The translations under genes and the position numbers were made by a program. Below the pieces are notes generated by a model. That model searched no databases and was not told the origin of the DNA. It saw only the letters and a list, made by a program, of their open reading frames with translations. Of a stretch of DNA of 64,000 nt, positions 36,360 through 44,899 are shown in pieces. The first letter of the stretch is position 1; each line of letters starts with the position of its first letter. The DNA is taken from assembly GCF_000828715.1 (NCBI RefSeq), contig NZ_AP014583.1, positions 866,001 to 930,000 on the forward strand. The letters are read 5' to 3'. This DNA comes from Winogradskyella sp. PG-2. GTDB lineage: Bacteria; Bacteroidota; Bacteroidia; Flavobacteriales; Flavobacteriaceae.

Positions 36360-36873
36360 CTAGTGACATATTTAATGAGTTACAAAGTTTATTGTTATAA
36401 ACACCTATATCCCTCGTTACTCCATCTATTTTAAATCCTATATTTTTGTATAGCTCTACAGCTTTATTATTATCCTCTATTACTCCTAGTTTGACCTTAG
36501 ATAATTTAATTTCATTAAAACAATAATCTAAAATTCTTAGTGTTGCCTCTTTGCCATATCCTTTTCCCCAATTTGTTTTGTCTCCCATTAATATCCCATA
36601 GTCACCAAAATTGGTTTTATAGTCTATAGGATCAATTTTTATATTGCCTATATGTTTTTTTGTGCTTTTTAAATGAATAGCCCAAAAAAATATCTCGTTT
36701 TTATATTGCTCTTCAACATATGCCTTTAATAATTCTAGTGTATAATTTCCTCTTGTTTCTATATACATATTGACTTCGGGATCGTTTATCCAACTCACAT
36801 ATTCATTAGAAATATGCTCATTAGAAACCCTTTTAAAAGTCAAACGTTCAGATTCAAGATCAATATTATTCAT
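36340..36873 (-). CDS. GNAT-family acetyltransferase (RimJ/RimL type)
   Basis: 177 residues. Motifs are LESERLTFKRVSNEHISNEYVSWINDPEVNMY at the start, the acetyl-CoA loop NWGKGYGKEATLRILDY near residue 100 and LGVIEDNNKAVELYKNIGFKIDG near 133. It directly follows PseC (8-bp overlap), the order expected for the enzyme that acetylates the 4-amino group made by PseC. I regard it as the better PseH candidate of the two GNATs. Confidence 0.85.
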   Translation of the reverse strand: MNNIDLESERLTFKRVSNEHISNEYVSWINDPEVNMYIETRGNYTLELLKAYVEEQYKNEIFFWAIHLKSTKKHIGNIKIDPIDYKTNFGDYGILMGDKTNWGKGYGKEATLRILDYCFNEIKLSKVKLGVIEDNNKAVELYKNIGFKIDGVTRDIGVYNNKLCNSLNMSLDVEDFK

Positions 36874-38047
36874 TATAAAACATGTTTATTTTTTCAATAA
36901 CATATGCCTGTTCTTCACCTGTTAATGTGGGATACATTGGTAAACTGATACAATGCTTATAATAATTTTCAGCATTAGGAAAATCACCTTGTTTCCATCC
37001 GAATTTTTGATAATACGGCATTAAATGGCATGGTATATAATGAATCTGAGCATAGATATTATTTCGCCTTAAATATTCATATAAACCTAATCGATCTTCT
37101 ACTTCAATAACATAAAGATGATAGGCATGCCCATCAACAACATCAGACTGTCCTTTTATAAACTGCTTATTTTTAAAAGCATTAAAATATTTTGATGCTA
37201 TTTCTCTTCTTTTAGAAACGCCCTCATTAGCTCTACTAAGTTGACTCAACCCTAAAGCTGCTTGAAAATCTGTTATGCGATAATTATATCCAAGGTTTTG
37301 CATTTCCATATACCAACCAGGATATTCATCTATACCGCCTGCTAGCTCTATAGAATTTTGATATGCATTATTATCTTTAACAATACCATGAGTTCTAAAC
37401 TGCTTTAGTTTTTCGTAAAGTTGTTTATCGTTTGTAGTAATCATACCTCCCTCACCAGAAGCAATATGTTTTACAGGATGAAAAGAAAAAATTGATAAAT
37501 CCGCATAGCTTCCGTTTCCACACTTTACTACATTATTTTGATTATTTTTAAAGTAACCACCAGGCGCATGACATGCGTCTTCGATAATCCATAGATTATA
37601 CTCATCTGCTAAAACTCTAAACTCTTCTAAGTTATGAGCTCTACCAGCAAAATCAACTGGTATTATACCCTTATAAGTACCTATTGGAGATTGTTCTAAT
37701 AATTGTCTTACCTTATGTATATCCAACAAGTACGTTTCTGGATCTATATCGGAAAAAACAACCTCTCCACCACAATAGCGAACACAATTTGCTGAAGCAG
37801 CAAATGTTATTGGCGTAGTAATAACTTTATCCCCTTCTTTCACATCTAAAGCCATTGTACATAGATGTAAAGCTGCTGTTCCATTGGCCAAAGCAACCGC
37901 ATACTTGCAACCAACATAATTTGCAAAAGCCTCTTCAAATTCTGCTATTTTTGGTCCCTGGGTTAAATAGTCTGAAGTCAGTGTTTTTAATACTTCCTGT
38001 ATATCCTCATCGGTTATATGTTGTCTTCCGTACGGTATCGCTTTCAT
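36866..38047 (-). CDS. pseC: UDP-4-amino-4,6-dideoxy-N-acetyl-beta-L-altrosamine transaminase (PseC)
   Basis: 393 residues, DegT/DnrJ/EryC1 family of PLP enzymes. Key segments are IPYGRQHITDEDIQEVLKTL at the start, CKYAVALANGTAALHL, GDKVITTPITFAASANCV, IIEDACHAPGG (PLP-binding Asp), SIFSFHPVKHIASGEGGMI (Schiff-base Lys near residue 190) and NYRITDFQAALGLSQL. These match PseC closely. It aminates C4 of the keto sugar made by PseB. Its ATG shares one base with the PseB stop (TAATG). Confidence 0.93.
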   Translation of the reverse strand: MKAIPYGRQHITDEDIQEVLKTLTSDYLTQGPKIAEFEEAFANYVGCKYAVALANGTAALHLCTMALDVKEGDKVITTPITFAASANCVRYCGGEVVFSDIDPETYLLDIHKVRQLLEQSPIGTYKGIIPVDFAGRAHNLEEFRVLADEYNLWIIEDACHAPGGYFKNNQNNVVKCGNGSYADLSIFSFHPVKHIASGEGGMITTNDKQLYEKLKQFRTHGIVKDNNAYQNSIELAGGIDEYPGWYMEMQNLGYNYRITDFQAALGLSQLSRANEGVSKRREIASKYFNAFKNKQFIKGQSDVVDGHAYHLYVIEVEDRLGLYEYLRRNNIYAQIHYIPCHLMPYYQKFGWKQGDFPNAENYYKHCISLPMYPTLTGEEQAYVIEKINMFYNE

Positions 38048-39060
38048 TACTCAACTTTAAAATTTGAATCAACATGTTTTTTAATCAAAGTACGTAGAGA
38101 TTCTACTGATTCCCATTCTGTATTCTTTCCTGAGTTATAAGCAAAGCCCTCAGGTACTAATTTTGCTTTAAAATTTGATATAAATTCATCCTTTTTCCAC
38201 ATTGGTGTTTGAGGCAAAATCACATAGTATTTACCAAGATCATAGGTAAAAAAAGCATCAGATGACGTAATCATTTCTTCATGAATTTTTTCACCAGGTC
38301 TAATACCAACAACTTTATGTTCGCAATTTGGTCCAATAGCATCAGCAACATCTGTAATCTTATATGATGGTATTTTAGGAATAAATATCTCCCCTCCCCA
38401 AGCAGATTTCATAGCGTGCATAACCATATCAACCCCACCCTGTAGTGAAATATTAAATCTGGTCATAGACTTTTCTGTAATTGGTAATATGCCTTCCTTC
38501 CTTTTCTTTAAGAAAAATGGTATAACCGATCCATTAGAACCCATTACATTGCCATATCTAACAACAGAAAATTTTATATTGTGTTTACCCCTTATGTTAT
38601 TTGCTGCAACAAATAATTTGTCTGAAGTAAGCTTTGTTGCACCATAAAGATTTATTGGTGCACATGCTTTATCAGTTGATAATGCAACTACATTTTGTAC
38701 ATTGGTTTGTAATGCGGCTTGTATAACATTTTCTGCTCCACCGACATTGGTTTTTACACATTCATCAGGGTTATATTCTGCAATATGAACATGTTTCATA
38801 GCTGCAGCGTGTATAACATAATCTACATCTCTAAATGCCCTTACAAGTCTTTCTCGATCTCTAACATCTCCAATAAAGAATCTTATCTGAGGAAATTTTG
38901 AAACTGGGTAGTCTTGTTCCATTAAATATTGTTTCTGCTCATCTCTCGAAAAGATGACTAGCTTTCTAACGCCAGGCCAATTCTGCAAGATATGCGCCGT
39001 AAGTGCTTTACCCAAAGAGCCTGTTCCACCCGTAATCAAAATTGATTTATTTTCTAACAT
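38047..39060 (-). CDS. pseB: UDP-N-acetylglucosamine 4,6-dehydratase, inverting (PseB)
   Basis: 337 residues. The Rossmann start is SILITGGTGSLGKALTAHIL; the active-site region reads VALSTDKACAPINLYGATK near residues 125-143, the PseB-type motif with STDKA and YGATK. IGDVRDRERL and HAAAMKHV are also family features. It removes water and inverts C5, giving UDP-2-acetamido-2,6-dideoxy-beta-L-arabino-hexos-4-ulose, the first step towards pseudaminic acid. The C-terminal part (GIRPGEKIHEEMI) is intact. It follows the initiating transferase by 66 bp. Confidence 0.94.
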   Translation of the reverse strand: MLENKSILITGGTGSLGKALTAHILQNWPGVRKLVIFSRDEQKQYLMEQDYPVSKFPQIRFFIGDVRDRERLVRAFRDVDYVIHAAAMKHVHIAEYNPDECVKTNVGGAENVIQAALQTNVQNVVALSTDKACAPINLYGATKLTSDKLFVAANNIRGKHNIKFSVVRYGNVMGSNGSVIPFFLKKRKEGILPITEKSMTRFNISLQGGVDMVMHAMKSAWGGEIFIPKIPSYKITDVADAIGPNCEHKVVGIRPGEKIHEEMITSSDAFFTYDLGKYYVILPQTPMWKKDEFISNFKAKLVPEGFAYNSGKNTEWESVESLRTLIKKHVDSNFKVE

Positions 39061-39126
39061 ATAATGTTACTAGTTTATTTTTAATAAGGCAAAACCTTAA
39101 TTAATTTCATTATTACGATTATAACT

Positions 39127-40236
39127 TTAGAATAAAAATTGAATAGCAGATACGAGGTATCTAAACCTATTTCCTTTTTCTATATTTCTTTTCAATTTAT
39201 AAAACACTATTAATAGTAATATGAATGCTAATAAGTAAAATCCTATCATTTCGAAGCTGCCATAACTCCTCGATAGAAAAATAAACACTGAGGCTAAGAT
39301 TAAGTTTAAAGAGCCTAAAAATAAGCTAGCTTTAAAATGACTTAAACCTGAATTTATTAGTACATGATGAATGTGATTATTATCTGCCTTAAAAGGACTA
39401 TTCTTGTTTATTAGACGTATACTGATAACCCTTATGATATCAAATAGAGGGATAAAAAAGATTGCAGCAATTATTATAAGTTTATTACTCGGTATAAAAG
39501 AAAATTCTTGAAATAGTTTCGAGTCTATTGACAAAAACTTAACTGATAAGAAGCCGATACAAAACCCTATGAATAATGACCCTGTATCTCCCATAAAAAT
39601 CTTCCTGTTTTTAGACAAATTGAAACGTATGTAACCAATAAGTATTCCTAGAAAGCAAAGACAAAGTAAAAAATAGAATTCTAAACCAAAAATTAGAAAC
39701 AAGAAACCATAAACACTAAATATTACTATACCAATGATTGAAGCTAACCCATCAATACCGTCAATCATATTAAATGAATTAATTATGGTTAAAATAATCA
39801 ATGTAACTAAAATGTAAGCTGCAAAGTCTGGTATTACACCAATTCCCATAAACCCACCCAAAGAACTTACTTTAAGACAGTTACAAAATAATATCATACC
39901 TATCGCTAGCACTTCACTTATTATTTTTGCTCTTGGCGTAGAAACTACCAAATCATCTTTGAGGCCAACAGCGAACATTAAACCGAGTGCAGCAATTAAG
40001 TTAATACCAACTCCAGTAGTGTCCCAAGGTTTTATTATAATAAGAACAAATATGACTGTTAGAAAAAACGAAACTCCTGCCATTGTGGGTGTAGATTCTA
40101 TGTGAGAACTTCTATGATCTGGACGATCAATTAAATCCATACTCTTAACAATCCATCTAATTTTGTTAATCAAAATGGTAACTATAAAAGCAGAACTCAA
40201 CAAAGTCACTGAAGCAACAATGTATAGGTTGTTCAT
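39127..40236 (-). CDS. WecA/MraY-type undecaprenyl-phosphate sugar-1-phosphate transferase
   Basis: Start ATG 40236 (MNNLYIVASVTLLSS) is preferred because it opens at the first membrane helix; an upstream in-frame start at 40311 would add 25 residues. About ten to eleven helices. Family motifs are LIDRPDHRSSHIESTPTMAG near residue 40, LMFAVGLKDDLV (DD metal site), NSFNMIDGIDGLASIIG (NxxNxxDGxDGL), IFMGDTGSLFIGF and DNNHIHHVLI (HIHH). It loads the first sugar phosphate onto undecaprenyl phosphate and so starts each repeat unit. It is the first gene of the minus-strand operon, with operator site 5 about 265 bp upstream. Confidence 0.9.
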   Translation of the reverse strand: MNNLYIVASVTLLSSAFIVTILINKIRWIVKSMDLIDRPDHRSSHIESTPTMAGVSFFLTVIFVLIIIKPWDTTGVGINLIAALGLMFAVGLKDDLVVSTPRAKIISEVLAIGMILFCNCLKVSSLGGFMGIGVIPDFAAYILVTLIILTIINSFNMIDGIDGLASIIGIVIFSVYGFLFLIFGLEFYFLLCLCFLGILIGYIRFNLSKNRKIFMGDTGSLFIGFCIGFLSVKFLSIDSKLFQEFSFIPSNKLIIIAAIFFIPLFDIIRVISIRLINKNSPFKADNNHIHHVLINSGLSHFKASLFLGSLNLILASVFIFLSRSYGSFEMIGFYLLAFILLLIVFYKLKRNIEKGNRFRYLVSAIQFLF

Positions 40237-40311
40237 AATGTAATTGGTTTGATTAATAGCAAAAAGTAACCTGAAAATGAAACAAATTACAACAATACGT
40301 ATCTGGTTCAC

Positions 40312-40659
40312 AACTCAATTTAACTTTCATTAATATACTACCTTTTTTATCGCTTTACTTCATTATCATTACTACAAATAGCATACAAAGAGTTGTTTTA
40401 GTCAAACCGTTTAATTAAGCAGACAAAATACTTATAACTCATGCGTTTATCTGTTTTTTTTCTTTTCATCATATATTGAACAATCCTATAATCTTAGTGT
40501 ATAGGTAAAGTATAGGTGTTTAAGTAGTGTCTTATTGTAAATTAAGTCAGAATTATCTGTATAAACTATTAATTATGACTAGAGAATTAAACTTTCATCG
40601 TAGAACTAATTGGAGCTAGTTTGATATTTAAATAAAGTATCGAGCCTATAAATTTATAA
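40312..40659. promoter_or_regulatory. promoter region of the 24-kb polysaccharide operon
   Basis: About 350 bp between the operon and the tRNA-Leu terminator, no coding frame. The operon promoter must lie here. Operator site 5 sits at 40499-40515 and a single GCATACAAAG half site at 40381-40390. No JUMPstart-like element could be recognised, and no NusG-like antiterminator gene (UpxY type) lies at the operon head. Confidence 0.45.
40499..40515 (-). promoter_or_regulatory. 17-bp direct-repeat operator, site 5
   Basis: Reads CTATACTTTACCTATAC on the minus strand; both halves carry CTATAC and the period is 11 bp. It lies upstream of the initiating transferase, in the leader of the long polysaccharide operon. 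The flank AACAC is the same as at site 3. Confidence 0.5.
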
Positions 40660-40690
40660 AAACAAAAAAAGTCGAAACTTTCGTTTCGAC
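40660..40690 (-). terminator. rho-independent terminator after tRNA-Leu
   Basis: On the minus strand a perfect 8-bp stem GTCGAAAC/GTTTCGAC with a GAAA tetraloop is followed by TTTTTTTGTTTTT. It ends the tRNA-Gly/tRNA-Leu transcript, about 10 bp after the tRNA 3' end. Confidence 0.9.
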
Positions 40691-40699
40691 TTTTCTCTG

Positions 40700-40783
40700 T
40701 ACTGAAGACGGGACTTGAACCCGTACGTCCTAATGGACATTGGATTTTAAGTCCAACGTGTCTACCAATTCCACCACTTCAGC
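40700..40783 (-). tRNA. tRNA-Leu (anticodon TAA)
   Basis: On the minus strand the gene starts GCTGAAGTGGTGGAATTGG and ends CTTCAGT plus discriminator A. The acceptor stem is 7 bp with a terminal G-U pair. The anticodon arm TTGGACTTAAAATCCAA presents TAA. A long variable arm fits a leucine tRNA, and the T loop GGTTCAAGTCC is present. CCA is not encoded. Confidence 0.95.
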
Positions 40784-40830
40784 ATCCTGATTACAGCAAT
40801 GTAATCAAATTGGTATATTTTAAAGAATAG

Positions 40831-40902
40831 AGCGAAAGATGGGATTTGAACCCACGACCTCCACCTTGGCAAGGTGATGCTCTACCCCTGAGCTACTTTC
40901 GC
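40831..40902 (-). tRNA. tRNA-Gly (anticodon GCC)
   Basis: On the minus strand a 72-base cloverleaf: acceptor GCGAAAG/CTTTCGC, D arm AGCTCAGGGGTAGAGC, anticodon arm CACCTTGCCAAGGTG with GCC, T arm GTGGGTTCAAATCCCAT. CCA is not encoded. It precedes tRNA-Leu by 47 bp, probably in the same transcript. Confidence 0.96.
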
Positions 40903-40998
40903 AATTTTAAAAAGAACTATTACGCTTTTAAAGCGGATGCAAATTTAAAATATTTCTGAGAAAAGCAAAGCCTTTTTTTAAAATAAATAGAATTTATT

Positions 40999-43611
40999 TT
41001 AAGCCTGTTTTTTCTTTATCAACATACGCTTAATTTCATTGAGCTTCATTAAGGCCTCAACTGGTGTTAACGTATCTATATCTGTATGCAAGATTTCGTC
41101 TTTTATTTCAACTAACAAAGGATCATCTAGGTTAAAGAAACTCAATTGCAAATCATCCTTCAATGATTTCACCTTATCTGTTAACTCCTCACTAGAATGT
41201 GATTTCTCTAACTTAGAAAGAATTTTATTCGCACGTCGAATGACTTGCTGTGGCATTCCTGCCATTTTTGCTACATGAATACCAAAACTATGCTCACTTC
41301 CGCCTTCTATTAACTTACGTACAAAAAGTACATTATCTTTTAGCTCTTTCACAGCAACATTGAAATTCTTGATCCTATCAAAGGTCTCAGTCATTTCGTT
41401 TAACTCGTGATAATGAGTAGCAAATAAGGTTTTTGGCTTTGCAGGATGCTCATGCAAATACTCACTAATTGCCCAAGCAATAGAAATACCATCATAAGTA
41501 CTAGTTCCTCTTCCTATTTCATCAAGAAGTACTAAACTTCTGTCTGATATATTATTAAGAATAGAAGCAGTTTCATTCATTTCTACCATAAATGTAGATT
41601 CACCCATTGAAATATTATCACTTGCTCCAACTCTTGTGAAAATTTTATCTACTAGGCCAATTCTAGCTTCTTTTGCAGGAACAAAACTTCCTATTTGCGC
41701 TAATAGAACAATTAATGCTGTTTGTCGTAAAATAGCTGACTTACCAGACATATTAGGTCCTGTAATCATAATGATTTGCTGCAATTCTCTATCTAAATAC
41801 AAATCATTTGCTATATACGCTTCGCCTAAAGGCAATTGTTTTTCTATAACGGGATGACGACCATCTTTTATCTCTAAATCGAAACTATCATCTATCTGAG
41901 GATATATATATTTATTTGTCTTCGCCAAACTTGCAAAACCACATAAACAATCTAATTGACCAATCAGCTGCGCATTTTGCTGGACCTGAATTATAAACTG
42001 ATGCATCCAAAGTACTAATTCGGAAAATAGTTGCTGTTCAATTGCTAAAATACGTTCTTCAGCACCTAAAATTTTAGCTTCATATTCTTTAAGTTTTTCC
42101 GTTATATAGCGTTCTGCATTAACAAGTGTTTGTTTTCTAATCCACTCTTCCGGAACTTTATCTTTATGCGAATTTCGCACTTCGATATAATAACCAAATA
42201 CATTATTTGAAGCAATTTTTAAAGACGAAATTCCTGTACGTTGGCTTTCGCGTTGCAACATATTATCAAGATAGTCTTTTCCAGATTTTGATAGGCCTCT
42301 TAAGTCATCTAGTTCTTGAGAAAAGCCTTCGGCAATTGTATTCCCTTTTAAAACGTTAACAGGAGCGTCTTCATTTAGGGTTTGTTTAATTTTTTCGCGG
42401 AGTAAATCACAATTATTCAAGCTTTCACCTAAAACCTTTAAAGCTTCATTATCACAAGCTTCGGCAATTGATTTTATTGGCACTATAGCTTCTAATGAAT
42501 TTTTAAGTTGAATCACTTCTCGTGGACTTACTTTTGCGGTAGCAATCTTAGAAATTAAGCGTTCAATATCCCCAATATGCTTAATCTGTCCTTGATTCTT
42601 TTGAAGTACAGATTCATTATCTAACAAAAACCTAACAACTTCGTGGCGCTGTTTAATTTTATCTGCATGCTTTAATGGAAGTGCAAGCCAACGCTTTAAA
42701 GTTCTACCTCCCATAGCAGAAATAGTCTTATCAATAACGTTGATTAAAGTAACGGCATTTGCATTTGTAGAATGATACAACTCTAGATTTCTGATCGTGA
42801 ATTTATCCATCCATACATAATCATCGGTTGCAATTCTAGAAATCGTTGCGATATGCTCTAATTTGTTGTGACGGGTTTCACCTAAATAATGAAGCACAAC
42901 ACCCGAAGCAATTATACCTTCATATAAATCTTCTATTCCAAAACCTTTCAATGTATTGGTATTGAAATGCTTAATTAATGTCTCGTTTGCATAATCGGCT
43001 TGAAACACCCAATCTTCTAGATAAAAAGTATGAAAGTCATTTCCGAAGGTTTCTACAAACTCTTTTCTACTTTGTTTGGAAATTAAAACCTCACTTGGAC
43101 TAAAATTTTGAAGTAGTTTATCAATATACTCAGCATTACCTTGAGACGTTAAAAACTCACCAGTGGAAATATCTAAAAATGAAACTCCAATATTCTTTTT
43201 TTCAAAATAAACTGCTGCCAAAAAATTATTGGACTTAGAATGTAAAATATCATCATTAAAAGCAACACCAGGTGTAACTAATTCCGTAACACCACGCTTT
43301 ACAATAGTTTTTGTTTGTTTAGGGTCTTCTAACTGATCACAAATGGCAACTCGCTCACCAGCCCTTACTAATTTTGGCAAATACGTATTTAAAGAATGAT
43401 GCGGAAAACCTGCTAATTCAGTTTCACTCTCACTACCAGCACCACGTTTGGTTAAGATAATATCGAGTATTTTAGACGCTTTCACTGCATCACTTCCAAA
43501 GGTTTCATAAAAATCACCAACCCTAAACAATAGTAATGCATCAGGATATTTAACCTTGATCGCATTATATTGCTTCATTAATGGTGTTACTTTTTTTACC
43601 TTTTTAGCCAA
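40999..43611 (-). CDS. mutS: DNA mismatch repair protein MutS
   Basis: 870 residues, full length for MutS1. The N-terminal mismatch-binding domain has the conserved [14 protein letters not shown] (Phe-x-Glu wedge) near residue 28. The ATPase domain shows Walker [17 protein letters not shown] near 610, the Walker B stretch [16 protein letters not shown] and [10 protein letters not shown]. It recognises mismatches and recruits MutL. It is a single gene on the minus strand, with the tRNA genes downstream and a divergent rRNA-methyltransferase gene upstream. Confidence 0.98.
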   Translation of the reverse strand: MAKKVKKVTPLMKQYNAIKVKYPDALLLFRVGDFYETFGSDAVKASKILDIILTKRGAGSESETELAGFPHHSLNTYLPKLVRAGERVAICDQLEDPKQTKTIVKRGVTELVTPGVAFNDDILHSKSNNFLAAVYFEKKNIGVSFLDISTGEFLTSQGNAEYIDKLLQNFSPSEVLISKQSRKEFVETFGNDFHTFYLEDWVFQADYANETLIKHFNTNTLKGFGIEDLYEGIIASGVVLHYLGETRHNKLEHIATISRIATDDYVWMDKFTIRNLELYHSTNANAVTLINVIDKTISAMGGRTLKRWLALPLKHADKIKQRHEVVRFLLDNESVLQKNQGQIKHIGDIERLISKIATAKVSPREVIQLKNSLEAIVPIKSIAEACDNEALKVLGESLNNCDLLREKIKQTLNEDAPVNVLKGNTIAEGFSQELDDLRGLSKSGKDYLDNMLQRESQRTGISSLKIASNNVFGYYIEVRNSHKDKVPEEWIRKQTLVNAERYITEKLKEYEAKILGAEERILAIEQQLFSELVLWMHQFIIQVQQNAQLIGQLDCLCGFASLAKTNKYIYPQIDDSFDLEIKDGRHPVIEKQLPLGEAYIANDLYLDRELQQIIMITGPNMSGKSAILRQTALIVLLAQIGSFVPAKEARIGLVDKIFTRVGASDNISMGESTFMVEMNETASILNNISDRSLVLLDEIGRGTSTYDGISIAWAISEYLHEHPAKPKTLFATHYHELNEMTETFDRIKNFNVAVKELKDNVLFVRKLIEGGSEHSFGIHVAKMAGMPQQVIRRANKILSKLEKSHSSEELTDKVKSLKDDLQLSFFNLDDPLLVEIKDEILHTDIDTLTPVEALMKLNEIKRMLIKKKQA

Positions 43612-43715
43612 CTGTTTTCTTTATTTTTGTTGAAATTGTAAGAATGCTAATTTACTTATAATTTGAGGGTTATTGAAGCCTAAAAACTATAAGTTATCTA
43701 CAAGTGTTGATAAAT

Positions 43716-44243
43716 ATGAGAAAGTTAAAAAACGAAGAATTAGACCGATTAGAAGTTTCAGAATTCAAAGCTGCTAAAAAGTCTCCAATTATTATAATTC
43801 TAGACAATATTAGAAGTTTAAATAATATAGGCTCTGTTTTTAGAACAAGTGATGCCTTCTTAATTGAAAAGATTTACCTCTGTGGCATTACTGCTCAACC
43901 ACCTCATAACGATATTAGAAAAACTGCGCTTGGCAGCACAGAAACTGTAGAATGGGAGTATATAGAGAATACTATAGATGTGATTAACTCCTTGAAGACG
44001 CAGAACATAAAAATCTGCTCAATTGAACAAGCGGAAAATACAACAATGCTTAATACTTTTAAACCTCAACCTAATACTAAATATGCTTTTGTTTTTGGTA
44101 ATGAAGTAAAAGGTGTTGCACAAGATGTTGTAAATACTAGCGATATTGTGATTGAAATCCCTCAATATGGTACCAAACATTCATTAAATATTTCAGTAAG
44201 TTGTGGTGTTGTAGTTTGGGATGTGTTTAGTAAACTCCACTAG
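43716..44243 (+). CDS. SpoU/TrmH-family RNA 2'-O-methyltransferase
   Basis: ATG 43716 (MRKLKNEELDRLEVSEF) is preferred to a GTG four codons upstream. About 175 residues, SPOUT fold: IIILDNIRSLNNIGSVFRTSDAF (motif 1, with the N and R of the family), YAFVFGNEVKGVAQDVV (motif 2) and IEIPQYGTKHSLNISVSCGVVVWD (motif 3, knot). It methylates a 2'-OH in tRNA or rRNA; the exact nucleotide is unknown. It lacks an N-terminal RNA-binding extension. Its stop overlaps the GTG of the next gene by one base. Confidence 0.88.
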   Translation: MRKLKNEELDRLEVSEFKAAKKSPIIIILDNIRSLNNIGSVFRTSDAFLIEKIYLCGITAQPPHNDIRKTALGSTETVEWEYIENTIDVINSLKTQNIKICSIEQAENTTMLNTFKPQPNTKYAFVFGNEVKGVAQDVVNTSDIVIEIPQYGTKHSLNISVSCGVVVWDVFSKLH

Positions 44244-44899
44244 TGAAAAAATTAAAAACACCTTGGTCTACAAAAGACGTAATGCATCAAATTTACGAGC
44301 AGCATCTTTGGGGCGGAAAAGACTTGGATTTTTATTCTGGCGAAGGTTCTCACAATCCAGAAATCATTCAACCTTATTTAGATGCTGTACGCTCATTTTT
44401 AAAATCTCACAAAGGCAAATTAACTGTTTGTGATTTGGGTTGTGGCGATTTCAATATTGGAAAACAGCTATACAAATATTCTAAAAAATATGTTTCTGTT
44501 GATATTGTTGAAACCCTTATCGAAAGAAATAAGAAATTGTATAAACAAGAAAATCTAGAATTTCAATGCTTAGATATTTCGAGAGATGAGCTTCCCAAAG
44601 CTGATTGCATCATATTAAGACAAGTACTTCAACATTTATCGAATAAAGAAATTCAAAGTATTGTTAATAAACTAATTAATTACAAATACATAATTCTAAC
44701 AGAGCATATCCCATTTGGAAACTTTGAACCTAATAAAGATAAAATAGCCAGTCAAGGGATTCGGCTAAAACAAAATAGTGGTGTTAACCTATTAGAAGCG
44801 CCTTTTAATTTAAAAGTTTTAAAAGCAAAAAAAATAAACGAAGTCGTTTTAGAAAACAACAAAGGAAAGATTACAACAACACTCTACAATTGTTTCTGA
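44243..44899 (+). CDS. SAM-dependent class I methyltransferase, GTG start
   Basis: 218 residues. GTG 44243 overlaps the previous stop by one base; it keeps the segment LKTPWSTKDVMHQIYEQHLWGG, which I believe is conserved in this group, whereas the first ATG (44282) would remove part of it. SAM motif I is VCDLGCGDFNIGKQLY near residue 65, then YVSVDIVETLI, and RQVLQHLSNKEIQSIVN in the post-II region. The target is unknown. It runs 16 bases into the 3' end of the convergent folK fusion. Confidence 0.75.
   Translation: MKKLKTPWSTKDVMHQIYEQHLWGGKDLDFYSGEGSHNPEIIQPYLDAVRSFLKSHKGKLTVCDLGCGDFNIGKQLYKYSKKYVSVDIVETLIERNKKLYKQENLEFQCLDISRDELPKADCIILRQVLQHLSNKEIQSIVNKLINYKYIILTEHIPFGNFEPNKDKIASQGIRLKQNSGVNLLEAPFNLKVLKAKKINEVVLENNKGKITTTLYNCF

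Noticed and set aside
40924-40936. CGCTTTTAAAGCG palindrome between mutS and tRNA-Gly as terminator
   Set aside because: There is no loop and no T-run in either direction.
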